From Chromatiales bacterium (lineage in GTDB: Bacteria; Pseudomonadota; Gammaproteobacteria; Chromatiales; Chromatiaceae), in NCBI GenBank assembly GCA_024762485.1, contig JANTHH010000003.1, positions 1 to 33,918 of the forward strand: DNA of 33,918 nucleotides. The letters run 5' to 3'. The notes under the pieces were generated by a model, which worked only from the letters and a program-made list of their open reading frames with translations, had not been told where the DNA came from and ran no database searches. Shown here one piece after another: positions 1 to 12,337 of this stretch. The translations under genes and the position numbers were made by a program. Every line of letters starts with the position of its first letter. Position 1 is the stretch's first letter.

Positions 1-105
1 CGTGACAAGGAGGCCCGGCTGGTCCTGCAGCGGGTGCTGGAGGATCACCCGGGCAGCGAATTCGCCACCTCGGCCCAGTCACTGCTGTCCGAACTCAGGC
101 CCTGA
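1..105 (+). CDS. C-terminal fragment of a TPR-repeat protein (possibly YbgF/CpoB-like), truncated by window edge
   Basis: Frame 1 reads RDKEARLVLQRVLEDHPGSEFATSAQSLLSELRP*, a typical TPR tail; not in the ORF track because it has no start codon in the window. Confidence 0.5.
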   Translation, partial: RDKEARLVLQRVLEDHPGSEFATSAQSLLSELRP

Positions 106-1405
106 TCCCCGCTTCCCGTATCGCGGCCCCATGGCCCCGGCGGGCGATCAGTGCAGCGCCGTAAGCGGCTTCGGGGTGCCGGCACGGTTCCACCGGCACC
201 CCGAGCAGACGCTGGCGCAGCTCCCCCCAGGTGGCATTGACCGCACCCCCGCCAGCCGTGAACACGCGATGCAGCGGCGGCGCGCCCAGTCTCGCCAGTC
301 GCCGATAGCCCTCGCGTTCGATGCGGGCGATCCCCTCCAGCAGTCCGTGCAGAAAGCGGACCCGGTCGGCAGGCCGTGGCTCGAGCCGCGGCAGCAGGTC
401 AGGGTCGTTGCTGGGGAAACGCTCGCCCGGCCGCAACAGAGGGTAGTAATCCAGCCCGCTGTCCCGCCGGGGGTCGATGCATGCGCTGAGTTCCACCAAT
501 TCCTGATCATCGAATTCATGGCGCAGCACCGCCCCGCCGCTGTTGGATGCGCCCCCGGCGAGCCAGCGGCCGAACACCTTGTGGCTGTAGACGCCATGGC
601 GGGGAGAGAAGACCGGTTGTTCCGAAAGCAGTTTCAGCGCCAGGGTGCTGCCCAGCGAGGTGACCCCGTCGCCCGGCTGGTCGATACCGCAGGCCAGTGC
701 CGCTGCCGTGCTGTCGGTGGTGCCGGCATGGACCTGGAGTGTGGTGGGCAGGCCGGTGCGTCGGGCGACCGATGGCGTGAGGTTGCCGAGCCGGGCGCCG
801 ACCGGTAGCACCGTTGGCAGCAGGCCACGGTCCAATCCGAGGTGCTGCAGCCAGTCCGGCCAGCGTCCGGTGATGGGGTCATAGCCCAGTTTCAGGCAGT
901 TGTTCTCGTCGCCGATACCATGGCGGGCGCACAGCCGGTTGCTGACCCACTCCGCCTCGTGAATCGCATGGTGGTCGTCCGACGAAAGGTCCGCCTGCAA
1001 TTGCAGCAGCTTGGCAAGGCTCGAGCTGGGGCTGTGCACCGCAGCGGTGGCGGGGGCGAGGCGATCAATTCGCTGCAGCTGATCGCGGGCCCGGCAGTCG
1101 TCGTACATCCAGGCCGCGCTCAGCGGATTGCCCGCGGCATCGGTCAGCAGCAGGCTGGCGGAGGTGCCGTCGACGGCAAGCCCGACGGGAGTGTGACCGG
1201 CGCAGCCCTCGGCGAGCTCGCCAAGCACCGCAAGCACTGCCTGCCACCAGTCGGCAGGGTCCTGTTCGGCCTCGCCCCGCGGACCGCGCCGCGAGGGTGG
1301 CAGCGGCCGGCGCGCCCAGGTGATCACATCCCCCGTGGCATCGATCGCCACGCCACGGCAGCCGGAGGTGCCCAGGTCGATGCCGAGAAAGGCCGGGGCG
1401 TCCAT
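95..1405 (-). CDS. FGGY-family carbohydrate kinase
   Basis: Start MDAPAFLGIDLGTSGCRGVAID; FGGY/ASKHA phosphate-binding motif (GIDLGTSG) and later HAGTTDSTAAALA and FTAGGGAVNATWGELRQ. Confidence 0.85.
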   Translation of the reverse strand: MDAPAFLGIDLGTSGCRGVAIDATGDVITWARRPLPPSRRGPRGEAEQDPADWWQAVLAVLGELAEGCAGHTPVGLAVDGTSASLLLTDAAGNPLSAAWMYDDCRARDQLQRIDRLAPATAAVHSPSSSLAKLLQLQADLSSDDHHAIHEAEWVSNRLCARHGIGDENNCLKLGYDPITGRWPDWLQHLGLDRGLLPTVLPVGARLGNLTPSVARRTGLPTTLQVHAGTTDSTAAALACGIDQPGDGVTSLGSTLALKLLSEQPVFSPRHGVYSHKVFGRWLAGGASNSGGAVLRHEFDDQELVELSACIDPRRDSGLDYYPLLRPGERFPSNDPDLLPRLEPRPADRVRFLHGLLEGIARIEREGYRRLARLGAPPLHRVFTAGGGAVNATWGELRQRLLGVPVEPCRHPEAAYGAALIARRGHGAAIREAGIRA

Positions 1406-1409
1406 GATC

Positions 1410-1799
1410 TCAGGGCAGTTGCACCGGCGCCGGTGGCTGCCATTGAGGATCTCGATGCTCGGCAACCACTGTGGTGTAGATGCCGCCGCGCACGTTGAAC
1501 TCGGCGCTTAGCCGCATGAACCTGGGCCGGGTGGCGGCGACCAGGTCGTCGAGGATCTTGTTGGTGATGTCCTCGTGGAAGGCCCCTTCCTCGCGGAAGG
1601 ACCAGACATAGAGCTTCAGCGCCTTGAGCTCGACGCACCTGTCTGCCGGCACGTAGTCCAGAAACAGGGTGGCGAAGTCGGGCTGGCCGGTCTTCGGGCA
1701 CAGACAGGTGAACTCTGGGATGCGGATACGGATGGTGTAGTCGCGCGCCGGATTTGGATTGTCGAATGTTTCCAGGGACTTGGATGGCTTGGTGGACAT
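1410..1799 (-). CDS. queF: NADPH-dependent 7-cyano-7-deazaguanine reductase QueF
   Basis: [80 protein letters not shown]; hallmark [13 protein letters not shown] and ELKSLK-type motifs. Confidence 0.95.
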   Translation of the reverse strand: MSTKPSKSLETFDNPNPARDYTIRIRIPEFTCLCPKTGQPDFATLFLDYVPADRCVELKALKLYVWSFREEGAFHEDITNKILDDLVAATRPRFMRLSAEFNVRGGIYTTVVAEHRDPQWQPPAPVQLP

Positions 1800-2007
1800 G
1801 ATCAGGGCCTGTTGGTACGGAAAATGGCGCTGATTATACGCCATGGCAGGACAGGGCGGTGGTCGCCGGCGAGACCTGGGCGGATGCTGCAAGGCGAAGG
1901 TTTTGTTCAATATAAATCAAGTGGTTAGAGACGCAGCAAGGAGGTCTGCTGGAACTGGGGAGCGTTCCCTTGTAAGGCCTGTTGGCGTTCCTGTATCTTG
2001 TCCGCCC

Positions 2008-5000
2008 ATGCGCTTGGAAAAGATCAGACTCGCGGGCTTCAAATCCTTCGTCGACCCGACCACCGTCCCGTTCCCCAGCAACCTCGTCGGCATCGTCGGC
2101 CCCAACGGCTGCGGCAAGTCCAATGTCATCGATGCGGTACGCTGGGTGATGGGGGAGAGCTCCGCGAAGATGCTGCGCGGCGAATCCATGGCCGACGTCA
2201 TCTTCAACGGCTCCTCCAGCCGCAAGCCGGTGGGGACCGCCAGCATCGAGCTGCTTTTCGACAACAGCGACGGCAGTGCCGGCGGGCAGTACGCCCAGTA
2301 CAGCGAGATCTCGGTCAAGCGCCAGGTATCGCGTGACGGCCAGTCGAGCTATTTCCTCAATGGCGTGCGCTGCCGCCGGCGCGACATCGCCGATCTCTTC
2401 CTCGGCACGGGCCTGGGACCACGCAGCTATTCCATCATCGAGCAGGGCATGATTTCCCGCCTCATCGAGGCCAGGCCCGAAGACCTGCGACACCACCTGG
2501 AAGAGGCCGCCGGCATCTCCAAGTACAAGGAGCGGCGCAAGGAGACCGAGCGGCGCATCGGCCACACCCGCGAGAACCTCGATCGCCTCAACGACCTGCG
2601 TGAGGAAGTCGCCAAGCAGCTGCGCCACCTCGAACGGCAGGCCGCAACAGCGGAGAAATACAAGGAACTGAAGCAGGAGGAACGCCGGGTACGCGCCGAG
2701 CTGCAGGCGTTGAAGCTCGATGAAATGCGACAGGACCTGGCTGGCCGCGAGCGCGCCATCACCGAACAGGAGACCCTGCTGCAGGCGGCCATTGCCGAGC
2801 AGCGCGAACTCGAGAACACCATCGAGCAGCAGCGTGCGGCCCATGCCGATGCCAACGACGGCTTCAACGAGATCCAGGGGCGCTTTTATGCCGTCGGCGC
2901 AGAGATCGCCCGGCTCGAAGAGGCGATCCAGTACGCCCGCGAGGCGCGTCGCCAGCAGGAACAGGATCTGCTGCAGGCCGAAAAGACCCTGGCCGAGGCC
3001 CGCGAGCACAGCCAGCAGGACCACAGCCGTCTCGAGGAACTCAACAGCGCGCTGCAACAGGACCAGCCGCGCCTGGAAGAGGCCCAGGCCCGCGCCGAGG
3101 CCGCTGCCGAGGCCCGCGAGCAGGCCGAATCAGCGATGCAGGACTGGCAGGCAGCCTGGGACGAGTTCAACCAGAAGGCGACCGAGCCGGCACAGCTGGC
3201 GCAGGTCGAACGCACCCGGATCAACCACCTGGAGCAGCAGGAGTTGCAGCTCAAGCGCCGCCTCGAGCGTCTCGAGGAGGAGCGCCAGCGGCTCGCCGAT
3301 GTCGCTCTACAGGCCGATATCGCCGAACTGGAACGGCGCGAACAGGAACAGGATGGCGTGCTGGCGCAGCTCGCCGGCAGCAGCGCCGAGGCAGCCGATC
3401 GCATCAATCACATACGCACCGAGAACGCCACACTGCAGCAGGCACTGACTGACAGCCGCTCAGAGCTCGAAACCACGCGTGGCCGTCTCGCCTCGTTGCA
3501 GGCGCTGCAGCAGGATGCGCTGGGCAGCGAGGGGGATGGCCTGCCGCAGTGGCTGGAGGCCGCCGGGCTCGCCCAGGCGCGTCGCCTGCTGGAGCAGATC
3601 GAGGTGCAGCCGAAGTGGCGCACGGCGGTGGAGACCGTGCTCGGCCACCATCTGCAGGCCGTCTGCGTCGAGGGTCTCGATGGCCTCGCGGACAGGCTTG
3701 CGGACTTCAACGGTGGCCGCCTGCAGCTGATGGAATGCGGTGGCACCCTGGGCGGTGGCGAGGGCACGCTGGCCGCAATGGTCGAGGGCCCAGCTGCCTT
3801 GTCCGCCCTGCTGTCCCGCGTGCGCACCGCAGCGGATACCACCACAGCGATGGCGCAGCGCACGACGCTGGCCGACGACGAGACCCTGATCACGCCCGAG
3901 GGGGTATGGCTCGGCAAGGGCTGGCTGGGCTGGCAGCGCGAGGCCGATGCCGGCGCCGGGATGCTGGCGCGGGAGCAGGAGATCCGCGATCTGACGAGCC
4001 GCTTGGCGGTGATCGAGCAGCAGGTGGAGGAGTTGACCGAGCGGCTGGAGCAGGGACAGCAGGCGCTGCTCGACGCAGAACGAAGCCGCGAGGAGCAGCA
4101 GCGTGCGCTGGATGCGGCCAACCGCCAGCTGGCCGATATCCGTGCCCAGCTCAGCGGCAAGCGGGCGCGTGCCGAACAGGTGCGTCACCGCATCGAGGCA
4201 CTGGAGAAGGATGCCGGCGAGTTGCGCGAGCAGATCACCGAGGGCGCGCAGCAGATGGAAGAGGCCCGTGCCCGCTTGCACCAGGCACTGGCCGACATGG
4301 AGACCCTGGGCAGCCAGCGTGAGCAGCTGGTGCAGCGTCGCGAGCAGCTGCGCATGGCCCTCGAGGAGGCGCGCAATGCGGCCTCCCAGGCACGCAATGC
4401 GGTGCACGAGATCGCGCTGCGGGTGGAATCCATGCGCAGTTCCGAGCAGTCGCTGCGTTCCGGCATCGACCGCGCGGTCTCGCAACTCGAACAACTCACC
4501 GCGCGCAGCGCCGAACTGCGTGCCGCCCTGGAGGCCAGCGCCGAACCGCAGGCACAGCAGCAGCTGGAACTGGAAAAGCGGCTGGCCGAGCGCGTCGAGG
4601 TGGAGGCCCAGCTTGCCGCTGCGCGCAAGTCGCTGGAGGCCATCGATCACAGCCTGCGTGAACTGGAGCAGAAGCGCCACCTGGTGGAACAGAAGGTCCA
4701 GGACGAGCGCAGCCGGCTCGACCAGCTGCGCATGCAGCGCCAGGAGGTACTGGTGCGCAGCAAGACCCTGGAGGAGCAGCTGGGCGAGAGCGGCTTCACC
4801 CTGCAGCAGCTGCTCGACGAGATGCCGGACGAGGCGGCAATCGATGCCTGGGAACAGCGGGCCGAGCGGCTGGCGGTGCGCATCCAGCGCCTCGGGCCGA
4901 TCAACCTCGCTGCCATCGACGAGTTCAGGGAACAGTCCGAGCGCATGACCTATCTCGACAAGCAGTTCGCGGATGTCAGCGAATCGCTGGAGACGCTGGA

Positions 5001-5508
5001 AACGGCCATCCGCAAGATCGACCGTGAGACCCGTACCCGTTTCAAGGAGACCTTCGACAAGGTCAACAGCGGCATCAAGGAACTCTTCCCAAAGCTGTTC
5101 GGCGGTGGTCACGCCTATCTGGAGCTGACCGGCGACGACCTGCTGGATACCGGCGTCGCAGTGATGGCGCGCCCGCCCGGCAAGCGCAATTCAAGCATCC
5201 ACCTGCTGTCGGGTGGTGAGAAGGCGCTCACCGCTGTGGCCCTGGTGTTCGCCATCTTCCAGTTGAATCCCGCACCCTTCTGCATGCTCGACGAGGTCGA
5301 TGCGCCGCTGGACGATGCCAACGTCAGCCGTTTCTGCAACCTGGTCAAGGAGATGTCGGACAAGGTCCAGTTCATCTTCATCACCCACAACAAGGTCACC
5401 ATGGAGATCGCCAGCCAGCTGTCGGGTGTCACCATGCACGAGCCCGGCGTGTCGCGTCTGGTGTCGGTGGACGTCGACGCGGCGGCCCAGATGGTGGCTG
5501 CGGGTTAG
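2008..5508 (+). CDS. smc: Chromosome segregation protein SMC
   Basis: MRLEKIRLAGFKSFVDPTTVPFPSNLVGIVGPNGCGKSNVIDAVRWVMGESSAK (Walker A), long coiled coils, hinge, C-terminal LLSGGEKALTAVALVFAIFQLNPAPFCMLDEVDAPLDDANV. Confidence 0.97.
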   Translation: MRLEKIRLAGFKSFVDPTTVPFPSNLVGIVGPNGCGKSNVIDAVRWVMGESSAKMLRGESMADVIFNGSSSRKPVGTASIELLFDNSDGSAGGQYAQYSEISVKRQVSRDGQSSYFLNGVRCRRRDIADLFLGTGLGPRSYSIIEQGMISRLIEARPEDLRHHLEEAAGISKYKERRKETERRIGHTRENLDRLNDLREEVAKQLRHLERQAATAEKYKELKQEERRVRAELQALKLDEMRQDLAGRERAITEQETLLQAAIAEQRELENTIEQQRAAHADANDGFNEIQGRFYAVGAEIARLEEAIQYAREARRQQEQDLLQAEKTLAEAREHSQQDHSRLEELNSALQQDQPRLEEAQARAEAAAEAREQAESAMQDWQAAWDEFNQKATEPAQLAQVERTRINHLEQQELQLKRRLERLEEERQRLADVALQADIAELERREQEQDGVLAQLAGSSAEAADRINHIRTENATLQQALTDSRSELETTRGRLASLQALQQDALGSEGDGLPQWLEAAGLAQARRLLEQIEVQPKWRTAVETVLGHHLQAVCVEGLDGLADRLADFNGGRLQLMECGGTLGGGEGTLAAMVEGPAALSALLSRVRTAADTTTAMAQRTTLADDETLITPEGVWLGKGWLGWQREADAGAGMLAREQEIRDLTSRLAVIEQQVEELTERLEQGQQALLDAERSREEQQRALDAANRQLADIRAQLSGKRARAEQVRHRIEALEKDAGELREQITEGAQQMEEARARLHQALADMETLGSQREQLVQRREQLRMALEEARNAASQARNAVHEIALRVESMRSSEQSLRSGIDRAVSQLEQLTARSAELRAALEASAEPQAQQQLELEKRLAERVEVEAQLAAARKSLEAIDHSLRELEQKRHLVEQKVQDERSRLDQLRMQRQEVLVRSKTLEEQLGESGFTLQQLLDEMPDEAAIDAWEQRAERLAVRIQRLGPINLAAIDEFREQSERMTYLDKQFADVSESLETLETAIRKIDRETRTRFKETFDKVNSGIKELFPKLFGGGHAYLELTGDDLLDTGVAVMARPPGKRNSSIHLLSGGEKALTAVALVFAIFQLNPAPFCMLDEVDAPLDDANVSRFCNLVKEMSDKVQFIFITHNKVTMEIASQLSGVTMHEPGVSRLVSVDVDAAAQMVAAG

Positions 5509-5528
5509 GTACGGACGGGTTACCCAGC

Positions 5529-8353
<2,825 letters not shown>

Positions 8354-8394
8354 GCAGGTAGTCCAGCAGGCGTTTCGTTCGAACCGGGGTGTTC

Positions 8395-8982
8395 TTACCA
8401 GTAGCGTACCCGCCCGGTGTCGACATGGATGAAGCCGGATTTCGGGTAGTAGCCCACACCGCCCGCCTTGAGTGATCGGGCGGCCAGTTGCAGCTTTTTC
8501 AGGTCATGGCCGGGCAGGCGGATGTCGATGGCCCTGCCCTGCATGTGCAGGCTTTTCTTCGCCACGCCGTTTGAATTATTTCGCAGCATCGCGTTGGTCT
8601 TCGGCGAGCGGTAGGCCGAGATGATCTCGAAGGCACGGTCACTGCCCGTTTTCTGCCGCAGCCGGTACAGGGTGTCCAGCAGTTCCAGGTCCATCGGGTG
8701 GCTGTCACCGGTGCGGAAGTCGCGCAGTACACGGGTGATTGCCGCCACACCCTCGTCGAGATATTCACCGTTTGCCCAATAGGTCTCGTGCAGGTTTTCG
8801 CCTGTGTGCAGGTGATGGAAACTCAGGGTGCGCTCCGGCGCGCTGTTTACCGCTGCACGGACGGGCCGGATGGCGAGGGCGGCCGTGGAGGCAAGGCAGA
8901 GGCCGAGGAGGCGGCGACGGGAGTGATCGGGTGTTTCTGCAGTGGATGACGGGGTCGGGAAGAACGGCTTTTTCGACGGCAT
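8395..8982 (-). CDS. DUF882 / YcbK (MepK)-like murein peptidase with likely Tat signal
   Basis: MPSKKPFFPTPSSTAETPDHSRRRLLGLCLASTAALA; then EIISAYRSPKTNAMLR...SLHMQGRAIDIRLPG, typical of the peptidase M15-like DUF882 family. Confidence 0.88.
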   Translation of the reverse strand: MPSKKPFFPTPSSTAETPDHSRRRLLGLCLASTAALAIRPVRAAVNSAPERTLSFHHLHTGENLHETYWANGEYLDEGVAAITRVLRDFRTGDSHPMDLELLDTLYRLRQKTGSDRAFEIISAYRSPKTNAMLRNNSNGVAKKSLHMQGRAIDIRLPGHDLKKLQLAARSLKAGGVGYYPKSGFIHVDTGRVRYW

Positions 8983-9043
8983 GGTTAATCTACTACTCAA
9001 AAATGTGGTTTTAATATGGTCGCCATGTGGCTGATTATCAAGG

Positions 9044-10636
9044 TCAATCCCGGAACATGCTGAGCAAAATGTGATTTCTGGCATAAATGTCATCACGAAA
9101 CTGCACATTTCCGGCCTCATCGACCCAGACCGTCAGGTAGACGAGATAGACCTGCACCCGTCCTCGCAACGGCAGTGCCAGGGTCTCGCTGTCGTCCCCG
9201 TCAAGCTCACGCTGCAGGGAATCAATGATACCGGGATCCTCCCCGCTTACCAGCCAGTCGGCCAGCAACAGCGGATCCTGAAGACGGATGCAGCCGGAAC
9301 TGAAGGTACGTATCGTTTTGTTGAACAGCGCCTTCCCGGGGGTGTCGTGAAGGAAGATCTGAAAGGGGTTGGGCATGATGAACTTGATCTTGCCGAGGCT
9401 GTTGCGGGGACCAGGAGCCTGGCGCAGGACGAAAGGGAAGTTGTCCTTGTCGTACAGTGTCCAGTCCACCGTGTGGGCATCGATCTCGACCAGGCGATCC
9501 CCTTGCTTCTGGAGCACAGTGATCTGTTTTTTGTCGAGAAAATCCGGGTCTTCCTGCTGCCGGGGAAGCAGGTCCTCCACTGCGAGACGTCTCGGCACCG
9601 TCCAGGAGGGATGGAGTACGATCTGCGTGAGTCGGCTGGCAAATGACGGGCTGGTGCGGTCGATCCGGCCGGTTATCGCGCGCATGCGGTGCACCAGCTG
9701 ACCGTTGTCCCTCATCTCCAGTTCGAAGGCGGGGAGGTTGACCAGCAGATAGCGCTCGCCCAGATCCCGTGGCAGCCAGCGCCAGCGTTCCATGTTCAGG
9801 CGGATCTGGGCGATGCGGTAGTTCAGCGGCGTGTTCAGTGCGGCCCGGGTCCGGGGTCCGACCTTGCCGTCGACGGCCAGACCATGGCGTGACTGGAAAT
9901 CCCTGACGGCCTCAAGGACAGTCTCGTCATAGCGATCGCCGTTTGCCGTCGCAGGCACGGGGTAGCCCTCGGCGGCCAGGCGTGACCTGAGCAGGCCGAC
10001 ACGGGAATCGTCCTCGCCGCCCTCCAGGGTGGGACCCTCAGGGATCACCGGCCATGCACCTGTGGCCGCCATGGACCTGTAGGCGGCCAGTGCCTCCCGC
10101 AGCCTGCGATACTGGGGGTGGGGCGGTGGCAGTGAACGCAGCAGGTTCGCGATGTCGTCGGTCGACTGTGCCTGGGAGAGCGCCGACCGGGCGTCGAAGG
10201 TCCTGGCCGGGATGTGCCACTCGGGATCCTGTTCCTCGGTGTGGTAGCGACCGTAGCCGACGTCCTCTGCGTAGTGCAGGTACGCCTCGTTCAGCTGTGA
10301 CTCACACCAGTCTGCGTCCTCCAGGGTGTCATCAAGGCAGCGCTCGAGGAAGGTCGGGCTCAGATAATCCTGCGGGTCCAGGCCTTCCTTCCCGGCCTCA
10401 AGCAGCCCGATGGCAAGGGCACGTCCCTTGACGGTCAGCCCGGCCGGTGTTGTCCAGATGGCAGGGGATTTTCTGGCAGGGATGAGCGGCGCCGGTGGAC
10501 TGGCCGCAGCAGTCGGCCGCACAGGGACAGCCTCCTGTGGTGAGGCGCTGCCGATGGCATCAGCCGCACGGGCGGGGAAGCCCGTCCACAGGCCGAGGAG
10601 GATCAGGGTGAGAACGATTCCTGTCTTGTCAGTCAT
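9044..10636 (-). CDS. L,D-transpeptidase, YcbB/LdtD-like
   Basis: Signal peptide, peptidoglycan-binding domain (LRSRLAAEGYPV...VRDFQSRHGLAVDGKVGPRTRAALN), YkuD catalytic motif HDTPGKALFNKTIRTFSSGCIRLQDP. Confidence 0.92.
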   Translation of the reverse strand: MTDKTGIVLTLILLGLWTGFPARAADAIGSASPQEAVPVRPTAAASPPAPLIPARKSPAIWTTPAGLTVKGRALAIGLLEAGKEGLDPQDYLSPTFLERCLDDTLEDADWCESQLNEAYLHYAEDVGYGRYHTEEQDPEWHIPARTFDARSALSQAQSTDDIANLLRSLPPPHPQYRRLREALAAYRSMAATGAWPVIPEGPTLEGGEDDSRVGLLRSRLAAEGYPVPATANGDRYDETVLEAVRDFQSRHGLAVDGKVGPRTRAALNTPLNYRIAQIRLNMERWRWLPRDLGERYLLVNLPAFELEMRDNGQLVHRMRAITGRIDRTSPSFASRLTQIVLHPSWTVPRRLAVEDLLPRQQEDPDFLDKKQITVLQKQGDRLVEIDAHTVDWTLYDKDNFPFVLRQAPGPRNSLGKIKFIMPNPFQIFLHDTPGKALFNKTIRTFSSGCIRLQDPLLLADWLVSGEDPGIIDSLQRELDGDDSETLALPLRGRVQVYLVYLTVWVDEAGNVQFRDDIYARNHILLSMFRD

Positions 10637-10932
10637 GCAAGATATACACGGAAAGGCGGGTGGTCAGCTTGATAAGAGGTTGGTCCATTCCGTGACTCGA
10701 TAGTTGCAGGCTGATCCGGTGTCAGCAGGGTTCTGACGTCGTGATTGCCAGTGGGTGCTGGGTATTCTAAGTCGGACCGGCAACCTACAGGTCAGGATTG
10801 TGGGAACGAGAGTGGTGGGTTGATCAAGTACGCACCCATTCACCCGTTACAAACAGGGACGGCAATGCATCCAGTCGTTTCGGTGCTGGGTGCTTGAGCC
10901 CACAATTGACCCTCAACTTCGGAGGAGAAGTG

Positions 10933-11190
10933 ATGCATAACATCGATGTCGAGCTGGACGTTTCCGGTTACAACTGCCCCGTGCCTCTGATGAAGACGAA
11001 AAAGGTGCTGCTGGGGATGCAACCCGGCCAGGTACTGAAAGTCACCACCACCACTGCAGACTCGATCCACGAGTTCAACGTGTTCTCCAGAAAGTTCGAA
11101 CACGATCTGCTGGAGTCCGAGCAGGCAGACGGCAAGTTCCATTTCTATCTCCGCAAGGGTATCTCTGCCTCGGCCAGCGAGGCGGCCTGA
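10933..11190 (+). CDS. TusA/SirA-family sulfurtransferase-like protein
   Basis: MHNIDVELDVSGYNCPVPLMKTKKVLLGMQPGQVLKV; CPxP signature; RBS GGAGGAGAAG upstream. Confidence 0.88.
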   Translation: MHNIDVELDVSGYNCPVPLMKTKKVLLGMQPGQVLKVTTTTADSIHEFNVFSRKFEHDLLESEQADGKFHFYLRKGISASASEAA

Positions 11191-11196
11191 CCCCGT

Positions 11197-11227
11197 CGGG
11201 GCGAACCAGCGCCCCGTTCGTTTCTCT
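11197..11227 (+). terminator. Probable intrinsic terminator after the TusA-like gene
   Basis: CGGGGCG-AACCAG-CGCCCCG stem-loop followed by TTCGTTTCTC. Confidence 0.6.
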
Positions 11228-11281
11228 GCCCGTCATCTCATTCCTTCCCGATCAGGCCGTCAGGGCATGGGCTGGCCGTTG

Positions 11282-12337
11282 TCAGCCGAACATCTCGGTG
11301 AATTCGGCACTGGCCCGTTCAAGATCCTCCATGCGGCCAATGTCGATCCAGTAGTCGCGCAGCGGGAAACTGCCCACCGAGCGGCCGCTGTCCATCAACG
11401 TGTTGAACAGGGTTGGCATGTCGTGATATTGGCTGCCGGGGATGTGTTCGACCACTTCCGGACTGAGGATGTAGATCCCCGCGCTGACGTGCCGCCGCTC
11501 GACCGGCTTCTCCACCATGCGCATGACCCGGTACTGCTGGTCGATCTCCATTACGCCGTAGGGCACCTGGTAGCTGTATTCGCGCATCGCCACGGTGGCA
11601 CTGAAGCCCTGCCTCTGGTGGAAGTCGAGCAGGCGCACGAAGTCCACCTTGGTCAGCAGGTCGCCGTTCATGACGATGAAGGGCTCGGTCGGCGGCTGCG
11701 GCAGCAGGGTCAGGGCGCCGGCGGTACCCATGCGATCCGGCTCCTCCACGTAGCGGATGTTGACGCCCAGCTCGCTGCCGTCGCCGAAATGCTCGCGGAT
11801 CAGATCGCCCTTGTAGTTGATGCACAGGGTGATGTCGTGGAAGCCCTGGGCCTCGAAGTTCTCGATGATGGTCTCGAGCACCGGCTTGGAACCGACCTTG
11901 ATCAGCGGCTTGGGGATGTCGTTGGTCAGCGGCCGCAGCCGGGCACCCAACCCGCCGGCCATGATGATGACCTGGGTGTTGCGTTCCGGCTCCAGCGGCA
12001 CCTCGTAGCGCACCAGGTCGCTGACACAGCCCGCGGCATCCAGCAGCGGCAGGTGATGCAGGCTGTGACGCTGCATGGTGCGTTGCCAGATTTCCGGCTC
12101 CTCCAGCAGCAGCCCGGTCACGGGGTTGGGATTCATCACCTCGGTCACCGGGGTGTCCAGACCCTGGCCGCGCAGCAGGGCGCGGCGCACGTCACCGTCG
12201 GTCACCGTGCCGGCGAGGTGGCAGTCGTCGTCCATAACCAGGGCGATCTGCAGCCCCCCTTCGTCCAGCCGTTGCAGGGTCTCCTGCAGCGAGGCGGCCG
12301 GGCTAACGACGATATTCTTCCAGTCCTTCTTGCTCAT
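11282..12337 (-). CDS. Nucleotidyltransferase with N-terminal CBS pair, PtmE-like (sugar-1-P guanylyltransferase type)
   Basis: CBS-like N-terminus (VTDGDVRRALLRGQGLDTPVTEVMNPNPVT) then NTP-transferase motif VIIMAGGLGARLRPLTNDIPKPLIKVGSKPVLE. Confidence 0.88.
   Translation of the reverse strand: MSKKDWKNIVVSPAASLQETLQRLDEGGLQIALVMDDDCHLAGTVTDGDVRRALLRGQGLDTPVTEVMNPNPVTGLLLEEPEIWQRTMQRHSLHHLPLLDAAGCVSDLVRYEVPLEPERNTQVIIMAGGLGARLRPLTNDIPKPLIKVGSKPVLETIIENFEAQGFHDITLCINYKGDLIREHFGDGSELGVNIRYVEEPDRMGTAGALTLLPQPPTEPFIVMNGDLLTKVDFVRLLDFHQRQGFSATVAMREYSYQVPYGVMEIDQQYRVMRMVEKPVERRHVSAGIYILSPEVVEHIPGSQYHDMPTLFNTLMDSGRSVGSFPLRDYWIDIGRMEDLERASAEFTEMFG

Noticed and set aside
2-808. 268-aa ORF at the left edge
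   Set aside because: Overlaps the FGGY kinase on the other strand; the real plus-strand coding signal is frame 1 (1-105).
1834-5112. Long minus-strand ORFs (407 aa at 1834-3057; 550 aa at 3460-5112) opposite smc
   Set aside because: Low-complexity Leu/Gln/Arg-rich translations antisense to an unambiguous SMC; typical spurious ORFs of GC-rich codon-biased DNA.
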